DNA of 64,000 nt. It comes from Trichoplax adhaerens. Taxonomy: Eukaryota > Placozoa > Uniplacotomia > Trichoplacea > Trichoplacidae. Position numbers and translations under genes: made by a program. Positions 14,530-26,979 of this stretch are shown here, piece by piece (position 1 is the stretch's first letter; the number at the start of each line of letters is the position of its first letter). The notes under the pieces are model-generated. The model did not search any database and was not told the DNA's origin. It saw nothing but the letters and a program-made list of their open reading frames with translations. Location: positions 1,622,297 to 1,686,296 of the forward strand of contig NW_002060951.1 of assembly GCF_000150275.1 (NCBI RefSeq), in the 5' to 3' direction.

Positions 14530-17500
14530 CTAAATTAGCGGGTTTCTTTCTTCTTCATTTTCATTCAAAATACTGAAAAAACAATAAAGTAGTTACGTTA
14601 AACATAATTTAATTTTTATACCTTTGTAAGTCAAACTTACGGTAGGTATTACGTATATTAATTAAATTGTGTTAAGAAATTGCATAATATTTATCTACAC
14701 AATAATTACCGTTCAGTCTTCTTTTTATATAGTTTTTCCCAAAGAGTTAACAGAATTACTATTAAACCCTGTAGAGTTATTAATCAATAAGAAAAGTAAA
14801 GAATTTAAGCGGACAATCTACTAGAAGTAATTCTATGATTATTTTAACTAATTACAAGAATGCATGAAACCATGCAACCATTCATGTAAGAGTCAAGTCT
14901 TTTACAAAAATACGCGTATATCATATGATATATTTGGACCAGTAAACAAACGAATACTTCAGTGTTATCTTCATACTTTTAATTATTTTACTTACTTCAG
15001 CAGCGACGGCAAAGCCTATCCCCTATTAACGGAATGAAATATTATTAAACAGTGCTATTAATTCGAGCAATATCAATTCTGAAAGCTTCGGGACAAAAAT
15101 AATTCAATAGTACGATTTCAGATCATACGATTTAATAATCTAACGGATTATGAGGTCCGACAATGACAGTTGTTGAATGAACATTTTACAAACCGCAGAA
15201 GTCTTCCGAAACAGTGCATCTGATGTTGACGTGAAAGTTCCCCCCACAATAGGACCTAATACTTGACTTTAAGTTAACAGTAAATAGTAATCCGAATAAA
15301 CGAATTTGTACTATTTCAACTTGCATGATATCATTTAATATATTTTTAAAGATGAATTTCTGCAAGTAAAACGTAACAAATACTGTAACATTTCTTTACC
15401 CGAGTGAAGAAGCAGATGAAAATAGACCAGAAACTACTGCATATAATACGAAATCTTTTTCTGTTTCATCAACTCCAGGGGATTGATTACTGTTACAAGA
15501 TTTATACATAAACATGATTTTAGAAATTTTAAATTGACAGTATCATTCGTATTGCTATAAAATATGTGTATTAGACTTTTCAAACCCAAATTCCGTAACG
15601 GCAGCATCTAACATATCTGCGTATAACGGTATCGCAGCAGCACCAGCTGCTATTCCCAATGATATCAAGGATAGAATTGTTTGTGGTAGAGATCTAAACA
15701 TTTGTTGAGCTACTTTTAGTAAAACAACACAATTTAGACATGAAATGGAACTGAATGACTTCATACAGCGGAATTTTAAAGAAAGGAGCGGGTCCAAGAA
15801 ACATCAATGCTACTCCCATTGCAAAATTGCCACCAATAATGAAAGGTCGGTATCCCTATCAATTTGCAGGTAGTGTATTTTCGTTTAGAGGTGTTAATAA
15901 TCGATGGTCGCAATGTTACATATGTAACCTGAATATTCTGTATTGCATACAATAAATCATATATCCTTGGAAATGATATCAATTTCCCAATAATATTGTT
16001 ACTAACAAAGCGATCTGATAACCATCCGAATATTGGAGAGAAAATCCCATAGCCAGCGCCCAGCGCGAGAAATACGGCTCCAAGTTCAGGTGGTGTTAAA
16101 TTTAGCTGCCAAAGACAGAAAAATTAATTGAAGTTATAAAACTTGAGAAGATTAAAAGAAATCATCGAGACTAACCGGCTTTAAGTGAAGTGAAAGTGTT
16201 GGATCAAGAAAACCAAATAGAAGCATTTGTAAAATTATTCCTATACCTGTTATTAAGAATATCAACTTATATATATATATAGATAGATAGAAAGCTGACA
16301 AGATAATAGTTGCAATTGTAATTTGAAATAGAATAAGATTTTTAACCAAATACAGCTTAGCATGCAAATCTTACACATAATAATAACTCTTGGACGGATC
16401 AATAACTGCTTCATTAGCGTTACTGGAGGTGCACTAGCTGCATCTGGTTGATAGGAGTTGCATCGCAAATAATTATTCAGTAATTTGGTGCAGTCAATAG
16501 TTGCTTAACACCTTTCATTATTATTATGATTAATATCAAGTAGTAATATGCAGAATTTATGTGCTGTATTAATTACGTGAAATTCGTGGAATAAAGTAAA
16601 TGACAACACATCCAATCACCAACAACGTCGATCCTAAAACAATAAATGGTAGCTTAAAACCGCCGGCCTATCGGAATAACAGACAAAAAATATTAAAGCA
16701 CCGGTAATGATAATGGTTGTTCCTATTTGCAATTATTGTAATATAACACATGTAGACCTGAAACAATAAGCCACCAATGGGAGGCCCTGTCATGAATCCC
16801 AATGCACCAAAGATTTCTAATGTGCTCTTTATAAATAACAAGATGAAAGCCTAAGTTGTAAGTTCGTAGCCTTGGATTCCTTGGCTTATGAGGCTGACTC
16901 ATTAAGAAGGTTATCGACAAATTTCAAGTACATTAATGATTCTAGAAACGCCGGTGTCTTTGTTGGATGTTATCAAATCCGCTCATAACCGATCTAGTTA
17001 TGTTGTTACGACACTGAGCCCACAAAAATTTTGTGTAGACTTTTTATTTTAATACTTCAGTCAAAAATAAAAATAACTTACGGTAGTTGTTGCAACATTA
17101 TCAGGGAAAATCGATGACATCATAGCTAAAGCTGCGGTCTGAGAACATGCAGCACCAATACCTTGCATACCCCGTATAAGTAAGCAAAATGCTACGAATG
17201 TTTGGTGATCCAAAATATTAGGTAAAAACCTATCAAAGTGGATAATAAAATTAAAAAATGTAATTAGAAGTAATAAAACATTGTTTAATTTATGTCATCA
17301 TTATAGCATAGGTTGAGTGCTTCAAATAAAGCCATGTCAATCTAAAAATAATCTATCCTTTCAGACATACCCGAAAAGAATGCTGCAACCCGCTTCGAAG
17401 AATAAACCAGCCCATAACGTAAATACAACACCAATACGAGGCATCTGCCACAATGTGCAAGTCAGTTAATGGTGTATTAGTTAATCGTTCAGCATAGGCT

Positions 17501-18845
17501 TTTAGTAAAAATAAAGTCAATTGCAAGACTGAAAATTTAATTAATGAAGCTACAGGCGTGCTAACAAGAATATTACACTATGTTAACATCACTGCGCGAT
17601 AAACGTAACAGTATTAATAGCTCGTGCCCATAGTAACCAAAGTAGAATAGTGCAATCGCAGTATTTTTGATAGGTAGCAGTCTAAATGCCTAGCCTATAC
17701 TGAGTAACATTGTAACGTTGCATATGATACTAACATATAATTGGAAATTAAAAGGTATAAGTGCAGTATAGTAGGCGAAGTTTAACGAGCGAGGGATCGA
17801 CTAGTAATTACATTGTAATACGTATATTATTATGAACGGTCCTTACCATAATGCCACATATTGGAGAGATGAGAAAAATGAAAAATGGATAAATCGCAAA
17901 TATAAGACCGATTTCGAAATGTTTAACATTCCTATTTTTGGCCTATAGCAGTTGAACAAGAGTTTTATTCATTACTAGGTGCTTGAGGAAATATATATAT
18001 ATTGATACCTAATTTCGTGTAAAAATCAGATTGCGTTCTTTTCCTAACGTAAAGTATTTACTTAAGAGTAACTTATAAGTATAGTATAATATATAGGTGT
18101 ATAAAATAGTTCATCTTTTATATTTTTAATTTAAATTTAGATAATAACAGTGTTAATATAAATTATTTAAAGGCGTAACCAATTACTACATAATATTCGA
18201 CATAAATAAATTCTCTAATAATTATTATAATTATCGGACCTTGGATGAAGCGTTTTTGTAGTTCTATCTTATTTTTTCATGGGTTCTAGCTTACTATTAG
18301 AACATTAAGATGTTATAATATCTCACCAATAGCTCAGATAAACCGTACTACATAGCAGAGTAATGTTAACTGATCAATATGGTAGAGATACGTACAGTAC
18401 TCTTGCATGAGTATCAGAATGTAATATCAACAGTTTAAAGCTATAGGTTTAAAAGAATGCTGTCAAAAATCATATAAGAAATTAATGAAGGATATTACGA
18501 TGTGTCCATTTCATCAAGATATTATCACATGTTAGCCATAGCTGCATCATATCGTAATGATATACATAGATATGCATGATGCAATAAATGTTCTTAATCG
18601 AGGCAAACTTCGCTATCAAGGATAGTGTAGTTGTGGCTAAAATATACACCAACCTCTTGAGGAAAAAATGGTGCAAGAAGAGCGTAGACTGATGCTAGAA
18701 GGAAATACGTTACACTCAATAGCACCATGATGATGAGTTTGTTTCGTTTACTGGTGACTTCTGGGGTTGTTGTTGTCTCATCGCCATTTTCACTATTAAA
18801 TGACGAAACAGAATCACCAGACTTCGTGGTCTCTATATTTTGCAT
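14530..18845 (-). CDS. SLC18B1-like: Copy C: SLC18B1-like MFS transporter, 16 exons, about 465 aa
   Basis: Exons 5'->3': 18654-18845, 17847-17942, 17371-17444, 17082-17229, 16758-16826, 16577-16667, 16375-16443, 16176-16246, 16007-16105, 15767-15855, 15586-15693, 15400-15489, 15194-15266, 14996-15022, 14710-14768, 14530-14572. N-terminal cytosolic tail of about 37 residues rich in Ser/Thr/Glu (TTTTPEV), then TM1 ending ALLAPFFPQE. Conserved marks: GFMTGPPIGGLLFQ (exon 5), AGGFKLPF (exon 6), FLDPTLSLHLKP (exon 8), GWLSDRF|GYRPF (motif A across exons 9/10), FLGPAPF (exon 10). Like D, exon 11 is 108 nt (102 in F-H), and exon 12 starts with an acidic stretch (SPGVDETEKD) in the loop before TM11. 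The C terminus is NENEEERNPLI, which fits the [DE]xxxL[LI] endosome/lysosome sorting signal. The start is the first Met of the open exon-1 frame. MFS identity is very secure; the vesicular polyamine role is inferred from SLC18B1. Confidence 0.9.
16267..16290. repeat. TA/TAGA microsatellite in copy C intron 7
   Basis: A run of alternating TA followed by GATAGATAGA, inside the intron between exon 7 and exon 8 of copy C. Simple repeat, likely length-variable between individuals. Confidence 0.85.
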
Positions 18846-18976
18846 ATCTATAAACGAAAATCAGGGCACTGGTTCGCCGACCGGGAGTTGAACTGTCTAT
18901 TTTAGTTTAGGAGGCAGGTAGTAAGTTGTACAGTACAGTACAGTAGTTAGTAGATGGCCAGACTGATTATTCCTTC

Positions 18977-19265
18977 AGACGGACAGACGTCGCTTATTAA
19001 ATGAATGTCGAAAAATGACTACGGTACTTAGTATGGATCATACGTGTCTGTTTTCTAAATCACTGGTATTAATTTAAATAACGTTTACGATCTTTTGTAA
19101 ATATTTTCAAACAGAACGTTAGTAATAGATAATAAGATTTAATATAATATTACTTAATTCAGTAAAAATCTGTCATACAGAATTGACCTTCGGCATACTC
19201 AAGTACTGTCATAACGAAGTGTTTGGTAATTTTGGCGAGAAGACGCCGAAAATGTCTGTCCGTCT
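18977..19265. mobile_element. MITE-like element, copy 1 (12-bp terminal inverted repeats)
   Basis: Perfect terminal inverted repeats AGACGGACAGAC (18977-18988) and GTCTGTCCGTCT (19254-19265) bound a 289-bp non-coding block. The interior aligns by eye, with many substitutions and small gaps, to the reverse complement of 26244-26535; examples are catacgtgtctgttttctaaa against cttccgtgtctgctttctaaa and tttacgatctt in both. The similarity continues about 18 bp outside the left repeat (cagactgattattcc against cagactgatgattactcc), so true ends may lie slightly outside. No transposase, so it would be non-autonomous. Confidence 0.7.
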
Positions 19266-19409
19266 CTGTATGTGGTTCTCTAATTAAGAATACAGTAACC
19301 TAGAATAAAAACCTCTGTTACTTTCAGAATCTAGAGACGAGTCTGACTCGCTGAGTTTACCATCAAGGAAAATAGTACAGATATTAGTACTTGGAGAGAC
19401 TATTGCCGC

Positions 19410-19533
19410 CTAATTTTGTACTTTTTTCCAGCCTGCAAAAATACCCGGGTGTAAAAGAAGAGAAACGATACGTGAAATTACCTCTACAGCATAACTATTT
19501 TAGTGGTAATTGGCGAAAAAAGTACAAAATTAG
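19410..19533. mobile_element. Small inverted-repeat element (19-bp arms)
   Basis: Perfect 19-bp inverted repeat: CTAATTTTGTACTTTTTTC at 19410-19428 and its complement at 19515-19533, with an 86-bp interior that has no coding capacity. Size and structure suit a solitary miniature transposon remnant, or a sequence that folds as a long hairpin when transcribed. No second copy noticed in the window. Confidence 0.5.
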
Positions 19534-20642
19534 CTGGTAGTCGCTCGCACTGGATAGAACAGTACATTGAAATAGTACTGTATAAAGAATAATTTGTATT
19601 AGATAAAACTGTTTATCTACTGTACTGTCTTGTTATCAAACAGCTTGAACTATAATACTGAGGTTTGCAATAAAATTATTATATAATTATAGTTTAGTGT
19701 ACACGCATACAGCACAGTACAGCATAGTAGATAACTGTATACTGTACCTCGATAGTACAATATCCTGATGGTATCTTGATAGTATCAAAACTCCACTGTT
19801 TATGCCAGAGACCTAAAGCCTCAGTAGTCCCTGGTTATGCACTGGATAAAATAGTGTGCATCTCCAGTTTTAGTCAATTCTCTGTATTCTACTACACTGT
19901 ACTGCTGATAATTATTAATAACAATTACAATCATAATATGGTAGATAAAATAGATAGGCAAAGGATATACCCCTAGTGCAATGTAGACTTTCATACAGCA
20001 AATCTTAATTTTACGAAGTTGCTGAAAGCCTGAAATCTAATCATTTTAGGTAAATTCGTAATCCTTATGCTCACGTGCCCCTTTGGATAACAAATCGAAA
20101 TGATAATTATATTTGCATGTATTTACAGTATGTTACGTATACGGACAGTGTATATCAAATAACTGACTACCTTCCGTATTGTAAGTATAAAATTTAATTT
20201 ATTTGCAAAACATATTTACACGCATCGGAAAACAAACGATCACAAATATTGTAAATTATTACTATTATTACAAAATTTTGCTTGAACATTTCAGATTTTA
20301 GTCGACATCAGGTGATATTTTGAATTAAATTATTTGTCCATACCAAAATAGGAATTAAATAAAACGTTCTAAGATTTGCCAATAAAATCATACCGGATGA
20401 TGATATTGTTCTACTGTACAGCGTTATTCGCTGTAAGCTTTAAGACTGATAGCTTTCTTCTTGCATTCATATGACATGCATTTCACGTCACGTACAGGGG
20501 ATTCAATTTATTTCCTAAGTGTAGAATAAGAATCGATAAATCCAAATCAAGTACCGAAGATTCTCATTTTCAATCGCATACTCTTCTACATACATTAAAT
20601 AATTGTAATAAATTAATGGATTAATCAATAAATTACCTTAAA

Positions 20643-20681
20643 AAAAGATCACAAAACAGATATTCTGTTTTGTGATCTTTT
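20643..20681 (-). other. Perfect 18-bp hairpin just downstream of copy D stop codon
   Basis: AAAAGATCACAAAACAGA (20643-20660), loop of 3, then the exact complement (20664-20681). It lies 17 bp beyond the copy D stop codon (20698-20700), so it would sit at the start of that mRNA's 3' UTR. On the minus strand it is followed by a run of T. It resembles a 3'-end stem-loop; a function in stability or 3'-end formation is only inferred. Confidence 0.7.
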
Positions 20682-20697
20682 AATTGCATGCAATGAA

Positions 20698-23600
20698 TTA
20701 TAGCGATTTTTCGCTAGTATCAGAAGAGTAGCAGATAAATCTCTCAGTATCGGAGGACATTTTTCTGAGAGAAGAGAATTTAAGTAATAAATAATTATTA
20801 TAAATCTGTACAAAAGTAATAAATCTACGAGTACTTCGCTCCTACCCAACGATGTGATAACTCTGTTTTCTTTCCCAGAGCGTAAGAAATACGATCAACA
20901 AACCCTTCCGGAGAATAATAGTAAAAACATATAATTCTTAAAATCCCTTAAAACATTTTTATACATTTCAGAATTATGCTTTTGTTAAATTGGATAAACA
21001 ACAACGCTGCAACATGATTTTTCCGGTGTTTAGATTATACCTGAGCTACGAAAATAAAGCCCAGTACCTAAAAAATACAGATAATGGTTATCATATTTAG
21101 CCATTTAGAAGAGTGGAATAATAGTAATAGCATAGTTGTGCTTTGATGAAAAGGAAAGCGTGATGGAAAACTTTAACTTAACATGATATAATAAATTAGC
21201 TTGATTCTGTATCAGTAATAAGTTTTGCTATAGAAAATTGATTTCAATGGAATTTCAGAATTTCATTTTGGGTACAGTAAAATTTTCTTCCATTAATTTA
21301 AACATGCTGCTTTAAATAAATTACATACAGATATGGTCCAACTGAAGGATGAAGTTGCAGAAGTAAAGGTGATGCCACTAATAATAGGACCTATTACTTG
21401 ACTTTAATCAAATTTGCTAATGTTATATTCACGTTGTTCAATGCTGCATAAATAAGTAGAATTAATAAAATTTGCACAAACCCTAGAGCACTGAATGCAG
21501 TAAATATTCCAGAAACCACAGAAACTGTAGAGAAATTGCTGTTGTCGGCAATCACAGTTTCCTCGTTATCATCATCATTAAGGCTAAAAAATAATTTGAA
21601 ATTGTAATTTACAAATTATAAGGAATATACAATTATTCCATAATTCACCCTGAATTCATCGTAGCAGATGCCAGAATATCACCAAAAGCTGGCGTAAATA
21701 CCGCTGCAGTCCCCATTCCAGTTATGAAGAGTGAAGGAATAATTTGCGCGATAGAGCTAATATCATAAAACAATAGTCATATTAGTGATATAGCATTTTA
21801 TGCCTCGATAGATTATTGCAGTCAACGACAGTTTCAAATAATAATAAAAAACTCAAATATTAAATAGAAAATATACAGCGGAATATTTAGATATGGAGCG
21901 GGTCCAACGAATTGTGCAGCAATTCCTATAGCAAAGCAACCACCGATAACGAACTGTCGATAGCCCTAAAAAGATGATTCGGCTTCAAGTATCAATTAAG
22001 TCAATGCAACTAAATAGTAATATTATATCACGCTTAGAGTCGATCATACTCATAGACTCATTCATTACTAACAAAGCGGTCAGATAGAAACCCAAATACA
22101 GGTGAAAATACCATATGTCCAATGCTTAATGGAAGGAAAAGCAAGCCTACCGCCAATGGCGATAAATGAAACTGTAATTGATAAAAGTAAGCACGCAAAA
22201 ATTTATTCCAACTGCATATTACTGGCCAAAGTGGAGAAGTATTTCAGGTTTACATAAGGCAATTGATGCTATAGTTTCATACCGGTTTGATATGCAGAGC
22301 TAAGCCTAAGTCTACTGAACCAAATAGGATCATCAGTAATGTCACACTGCAGCCTTTTAACGCAATAAATAGGACTGGGTATTAATCAACAATCGCCTTG
22401 GATTTTGTACGCGTACATTCAAATTTTGAATTTTTTAAATTTGATATCGAACATACTACAGAAATTCGCATATGATTGAAGATTTTATGACAACAGTCAT
22501 AATAATATATTCTTACACATTAAAATTATACGTGGATAAATCAGTAATTTCTTCATTATAGCTCCAGGAGCAGACGTACGAGAACCTAAAGCATACATTA
22601 TTCAATAAACGAAAATAAGTGTATTTATGCTATTAATAACCCATACTTAACTCGTAAATTTGTATTGTAAATCAAATACAGCATGCAGGCTCAACTAGAA
22701 GATAAAGTAGATTTTATATTTACACACTATCTATATTACGATGAAAAATTACCTTTAATTGTGGGTAAGAAGAAAATTGCTGTAAATCCAACTATTAGCA
22801 TTGTAGACCCTATAACAAGAAAGGGTAGTTTAAAACCACCCGCCTAATAACAAATCGAAATATGTCGTTGACGATCAAAAGAGCTAAAAGTAATATTAAA
22901 ATCAATCAGATATTACCAATATTATTTTAATTCTCAAACCTGATAAAGCAGTCCACCAACAGTAGGTCCAGCCGTGTAGCCTAAAGCTGTAAGAACTTCT
23001 ATCACACTCTAAATTTATTCGGTAAAAATTAAAAGGATTATCATTAACAGATCTTATAAAGTAGCTCAGTCACTTTCTTTCATCATACCTATTACTAGGA
23101 CATAAAACAGTCTATAATTTCGTAATTACTTGTAAGAACTACAATTTAACTATACTTGTCGGCGCATAGGCACTACTATGTCATCAACAAAATCAAAAAA
23201 AACATGCTCCTATTTCATTCCTATCGAACCGTTGCTGAGGCAATATTTTCGCTAAATATCGATGACGTTATTGCAAGGGATGCAGTTTGAACGCATGCCA
23301 AACCAGTCCCCTGAAAAGCTCGAGTAATAATGCAAAACCCAACAAATACCGCATTATTCAGAATGTGCGGTAAAAATCTAGGAGAACGATGGAAAGAAAA
23401 TGCATGAGATACATTTGCACATGTATAAATTCGGCTAATTTTATGTAGTAATACCAATTGCTCTTACACTTTCGTTTTATATCAATGAGCGACTATAAAA
23501 ATTTTTGTAAGGATGTGATGATAAAATTTATAGGATCTCTTAAATTAAATTGCTTTGTAATAGTTGTAATAATGTAGTACTGTAAACATACTGATAATAA

Positions 23601-25475
23601 TTATAATCTACGAATCAAATTCGATAGAAGGCAAATTGCATTATCGACAACTATGACACATTATCTTATAAACTTACCCAAAGATTATGCTACAACAGGA
23701 TTCAATCAATATACCAATGCATAAAACAAACACAGCCCCGATATGAGGCATCTTTCAATTGGTAGAGTATAAAATAAAAAATAAGTCAAATTTAAAATTT
23801 TATAATCATTGCAATATCAAATCTTAATTTTTATACAGTTCGTGGAAAATGCTAAACAATACAGTATAACGTCTGAAACGATACCCCGTAACTATTACTG
23901 CACCGGATAGGATCGTTCCTAATGTACTAACTACTGTCGATAAGAACATAGTTTACACATACTAGATTTCGAAGAATTCGGGAAGAACTTTAATAAAGAT
24001 TGTCGATATCTAAAGCATTAACTCACCATCAGCCCGCATACGAAAGAAAATAGAAAGTTGGTAGCTGGATATACAGCGAATATTAAGCCAACTGTAAACT
24101 GGTTGACATTTCTATTCTTAGCCTGAAACCATTTAATTAAGAGTAAAAATAAATTCCATAGTATTATTATACTTTCAATTAATTATTTATTTAATGTAAT
24201 GTATATATACAGTACTGCATAATATTGTAGTCAGGTAAATATTGTACTCGAGAAGCGCTCTCCGCTAAGTAAAAAATCTTTGATCAAAATAAAAGAACTT
24301 TTACTACAGCTTCATCAACCTGCTCTAGCTAGCTAATAATGAAGCCCTTATATACTTTTAACACGGTTAACCTGTACACAAATGATAATTAAAACACATA
24401 TAAATTGTGTTGTCAGTATAAATCTGTTTAACATAGATTTATATGAAATAGAATCTTGTCAATTCATTTTAGACGTTATTCAGTTTGACAATGAACAACT
24501 AGTCATCCTTTTTTTATTATTAGACAGTATGGGAGAGAAGAAAAGATAGAAAGAAAGAACAACCTCGTAATCAAAACAGGGATTACTCAATCAAAAATTG
24601 TGCCCTTGCCCTAGAAAAATAGAAAAAGGGGTTCGAGGCAGTGTCAATATTTATATATTGTACTGTAACTATACTATACTATACGATCCAGTATGTGTAC
24701 TGTACTGTATTTAACAGATTCAATCAAGAAATAGTAGGTGTTAATTGTACACTGTACAGTACTGTTGATGGAAATACGATTAAATAAATTATATATTATC
24801 AGAAATATTTATAATGCAAGACTTATTATGAATGAGAATTAGGAGGGATGCACTGTACGTAATCTATAATTTATTTAACATGACTATTTTCAGACATTAA
24901 TACAGTAGATACTCTAGTAAGCAAAATTTTATCTTTACTATCCATACCTCAACAGTAATCCAGTACTTATTTACTTATGCTGAATATTGAATGGCAGAGC
25001 ATTACCCCCGCCGTACTGTGCTGAACTTTCATAAAATGCATACGTGTATGTACAGCGTTATACTGTGCTATTCTACATTTTGACAATATACTGTGCATCA
25101 ACTATACGCGGCGTCGCTTCACCTTCGTTTCCGTCGCGGATAAACAGACTTTCATTGTTATATATGTAAGGATTATTGTATTCTAACCCTGTAAATTATA
25201 CAGGAAAGTACTGTACAGTCCTGTAAAATGATGGCAATGGGATTGTAAATAAGACATATTGGGCTTGATTCAACATACGATTAACTGGATCAACGTTGAC
25301 CCGATCCACTTACCACTGTTGGAAAGAAAGGAGCAAGGACAGCAAACATTGTTGTCACCAGAAAGCTGATAATAGATAACAGCCCTAAGATGATTATCTT
25401 CTTTCGGCGGCTAAACTGTAGGTTTAATTTATTAGCAGTCCCATCCTGAATTTTGTTGGTAAGATCATCCATCAA
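20698..25475 (-). CDS. SLC18B1-like: Copy D: SLC18B1-like MFS transporter, 16 exons, about 467 aa
   Basis: Exons 5'->3': 25314-25475, 24027-24122, 23678-23751, 23230-23377, 22940-23008, 22753-22843, 22517-22585, 22283-22353, 22073-22171, 21877-21965, 21649-21756, 21482-21583, 21329-21401, 21041-21067, 20846-20904, 20698-20764. TM1 ends AVLAPFFPTV; exon 6 is AGGFKLPFLV; motif A is GFLSDRF|GYRQF; exon 10 has FVGPAPY. It groups with C: same 108-nt exon 11, similar exon 7 (APGAIMKKLL), and an even longer acidic insert opening exon 12 (LNDDDNEETVIADN) in the loop before TM11. The DPTLSLH motif after TM7 is DLGLALH, and exon 5 reads AGPTVGG, not GPPxGG. The tail ends SDTSEKSL without the dileucine pair. 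Exon 15 uses a weak acceptor (ccggaag), so the C terminus is less certain than the rest. MetMet at the start: either could initiate. Confidence 0.88.
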
Positions 25476-26038
25476 GATGGAACTATTATATTATACTCGT
25501 GCGAGTATATCTCTACTTTCGTAGCAAAGGTAACCGCAATGACACCCAATACTTTGTAGACAAATTATTTACTGTACATCGTACATGTATAATTAAATTA
25601 TATATTATATGTTATATGAACAGTACATTATAATAATGTACTGTATCTCATCCTCTACAAATCGGAAGCATCCCTTGCCATTATACCCATCCGGAAACAT
25701 GACGCAGCACGCGTCGTATTGTACATTGTATGACATTTGCTTTGTGGTAAGGCCTGCCTTCCTTTTAGTAGCCCATGATACTTGTACATACAGTGTACAG
25801 TGTACAGTAAGGTCTCTAGTATACAAAATAGTGATCTACAGACCATGCGCGCAGTCTGTGGTTGTACAGTACTGTACTGTACTGTACCTAACCATGGCAG
25901 GGGCGGGGCGGGACTAATCAACTTCTTATATGATAGTTCGTTTTTAGTTTTTTATAAATAATAAAATTCATATTTCATAGTTAGTTTTTAGTTTTTATAC
26001 TAATAGTAAATTCTTATAATTTACTGTAGTATCCCTGT

Positions 26039-26129
26039 CCCAAACTAGTCCCTAACTCTACAGAAAACATGTGAGAAAGAATGAGATATACACTTATACA
26101 GTAACATGTTTGCAAGGGACTAGTTTGGG
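26039..26129. mobile_element. Short inverted-repeat element
   Basis: CCCAAACTAGTCCCT at 26039-26053 is matched by its exact complement at 26115-26129. The pairing continues imperfectly outward (tatccctgt against aaagggacata) and there is an internal acatgt pair. A miniature transposon remnant or a foldback; non-coding. Confidence 0.5.
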
Positions 26130-26243
26130 AAAGGGACATACTGTACTAAATTAAGTATTTAATTTGAAAAAAGAAATTGAGTCCTTGATCATGGACTACA
26201 GTACAGTACTGTACTAGGAGATCCGCATTGATCACTCACTCGT

Positions 26244-26535
26244 GGATGGACAGACATTTTAGGCTTCATCTCTCCAAAAATACCGTGTCAAAAACGTAGT
26301 AAGTCTGCAGACTACAGCCGGTCGATTCTTTCTAAATGAAGCCATATTACATTGAATCTTATTATTTGTTACTAAAATTTTGCTTGGAAACAGCTATAGA
26401 AGATCGTAAATATTATTCAAATAAATAAGCACTAGAGGTTTAGAAAGCAGACACGGAAGATACTAGGCAGCAAGGCAGTCGTTTGTCGATATTTACAGCC
26501 TCATTCAAGTTAGGATAAAAAAAGTCCGTCCGCCT
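26244..26535. mobile_element. MITE-like element, copy 2 (inverted relative to copy 1)
   Basis: Termini GGATGGACAGAC (26244-26255) and GTCCGTCCGCCT (26524-26535) are near-complements and match the 12-bp repeats of the element at 18977-19265. Interior sequence aligns along its whole length to the reverse complement of copy 1. The two copies are old enough to differ at many positions. It sits in the shared upstream region of copy D and NFYB. Confidence 0.68.
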
Positions 26536-26839
26536 GACGGAGTAATCATCAGTCTGTACGTATGATATTAGTTAAATGTTACTTGAGTGTGATGCAGTTA
26601 GGGAACAAGTGTACAGTACTTGACCGTACTTTATTTTAGGCATGTTTTTGGTAATATTGATATTAATATTAAGGATTACTAAGGATTACTAAGTGACTAA
26701 CGAAAAGAGGGTAAAGGAGCTAGGGATCAGATATAGAAAAATTACTTTTTTTCTTTCTTTTCGCCTCTATCGTCATCCTAGTCCCTGTTCTTTGTTCTTT
26801 TTACTGTTGAATGTTGATGACTGAAGAACATAGTACTGT

Positions 26840-26950
26840 ACACTGTACAGAGCAGTACTGTACTGTACTGTACTGTACAGTACAGTACTGCAGATCTGGT
26901 CATCATGGTCTGGCCTACAGTACAGTACAGTATGTACTGTACAGTACAAT
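26840..26950. repeat. TACTGTAC/GTACAGTA palindromic simple repeat
   Basis: Uninterrupted and near-uninterrupted runs of tactg and acagt units that form nested palindromes (for example GTACTGTACTGTACAGTAC). The same motif occurs in clusters elsewhere in the window, mostly upstream of genes. Confidence 0.85.
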
Positions 26951-26979
26951 AATCTGACACGGTACTACTTTTCACCTAG

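Larger units (their letters stand above)
18846..20697. other. Spacer between copies C and D with 5' region of C and mobile-element remnants
   Basis: From left to right: probable 5' UTR and promoter of copy C, a GTACAGTACAGTA cluster at 18928-18950, a MITE-like element at 18977-19265, a small inverted-repeat element at 19410-19533, more TACTGTA/ACAGTA motifs at 19555-19780, then AT-rich sequence up to the 3' hairpin of copy D at 20643-20681. No open frame I recognise. Confidence 0.7.

Noticed and set aside
18850-18910. tRNA 3'-half-like text on the minus strand (AGTTCAACTCCC...)
   Set aside because: No 5' half, anticodon arm or acceptor pairing; the position fits the 5' UTR of copy C.
25605-25921. 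Open frames of 73-102 codons on both strands
   Set aside because: Produced by the stop-poor TACTGTAC palindromic repeats; low-complexity Tyr/Cys/Thr/Val-rich peptides, no family resemblance.
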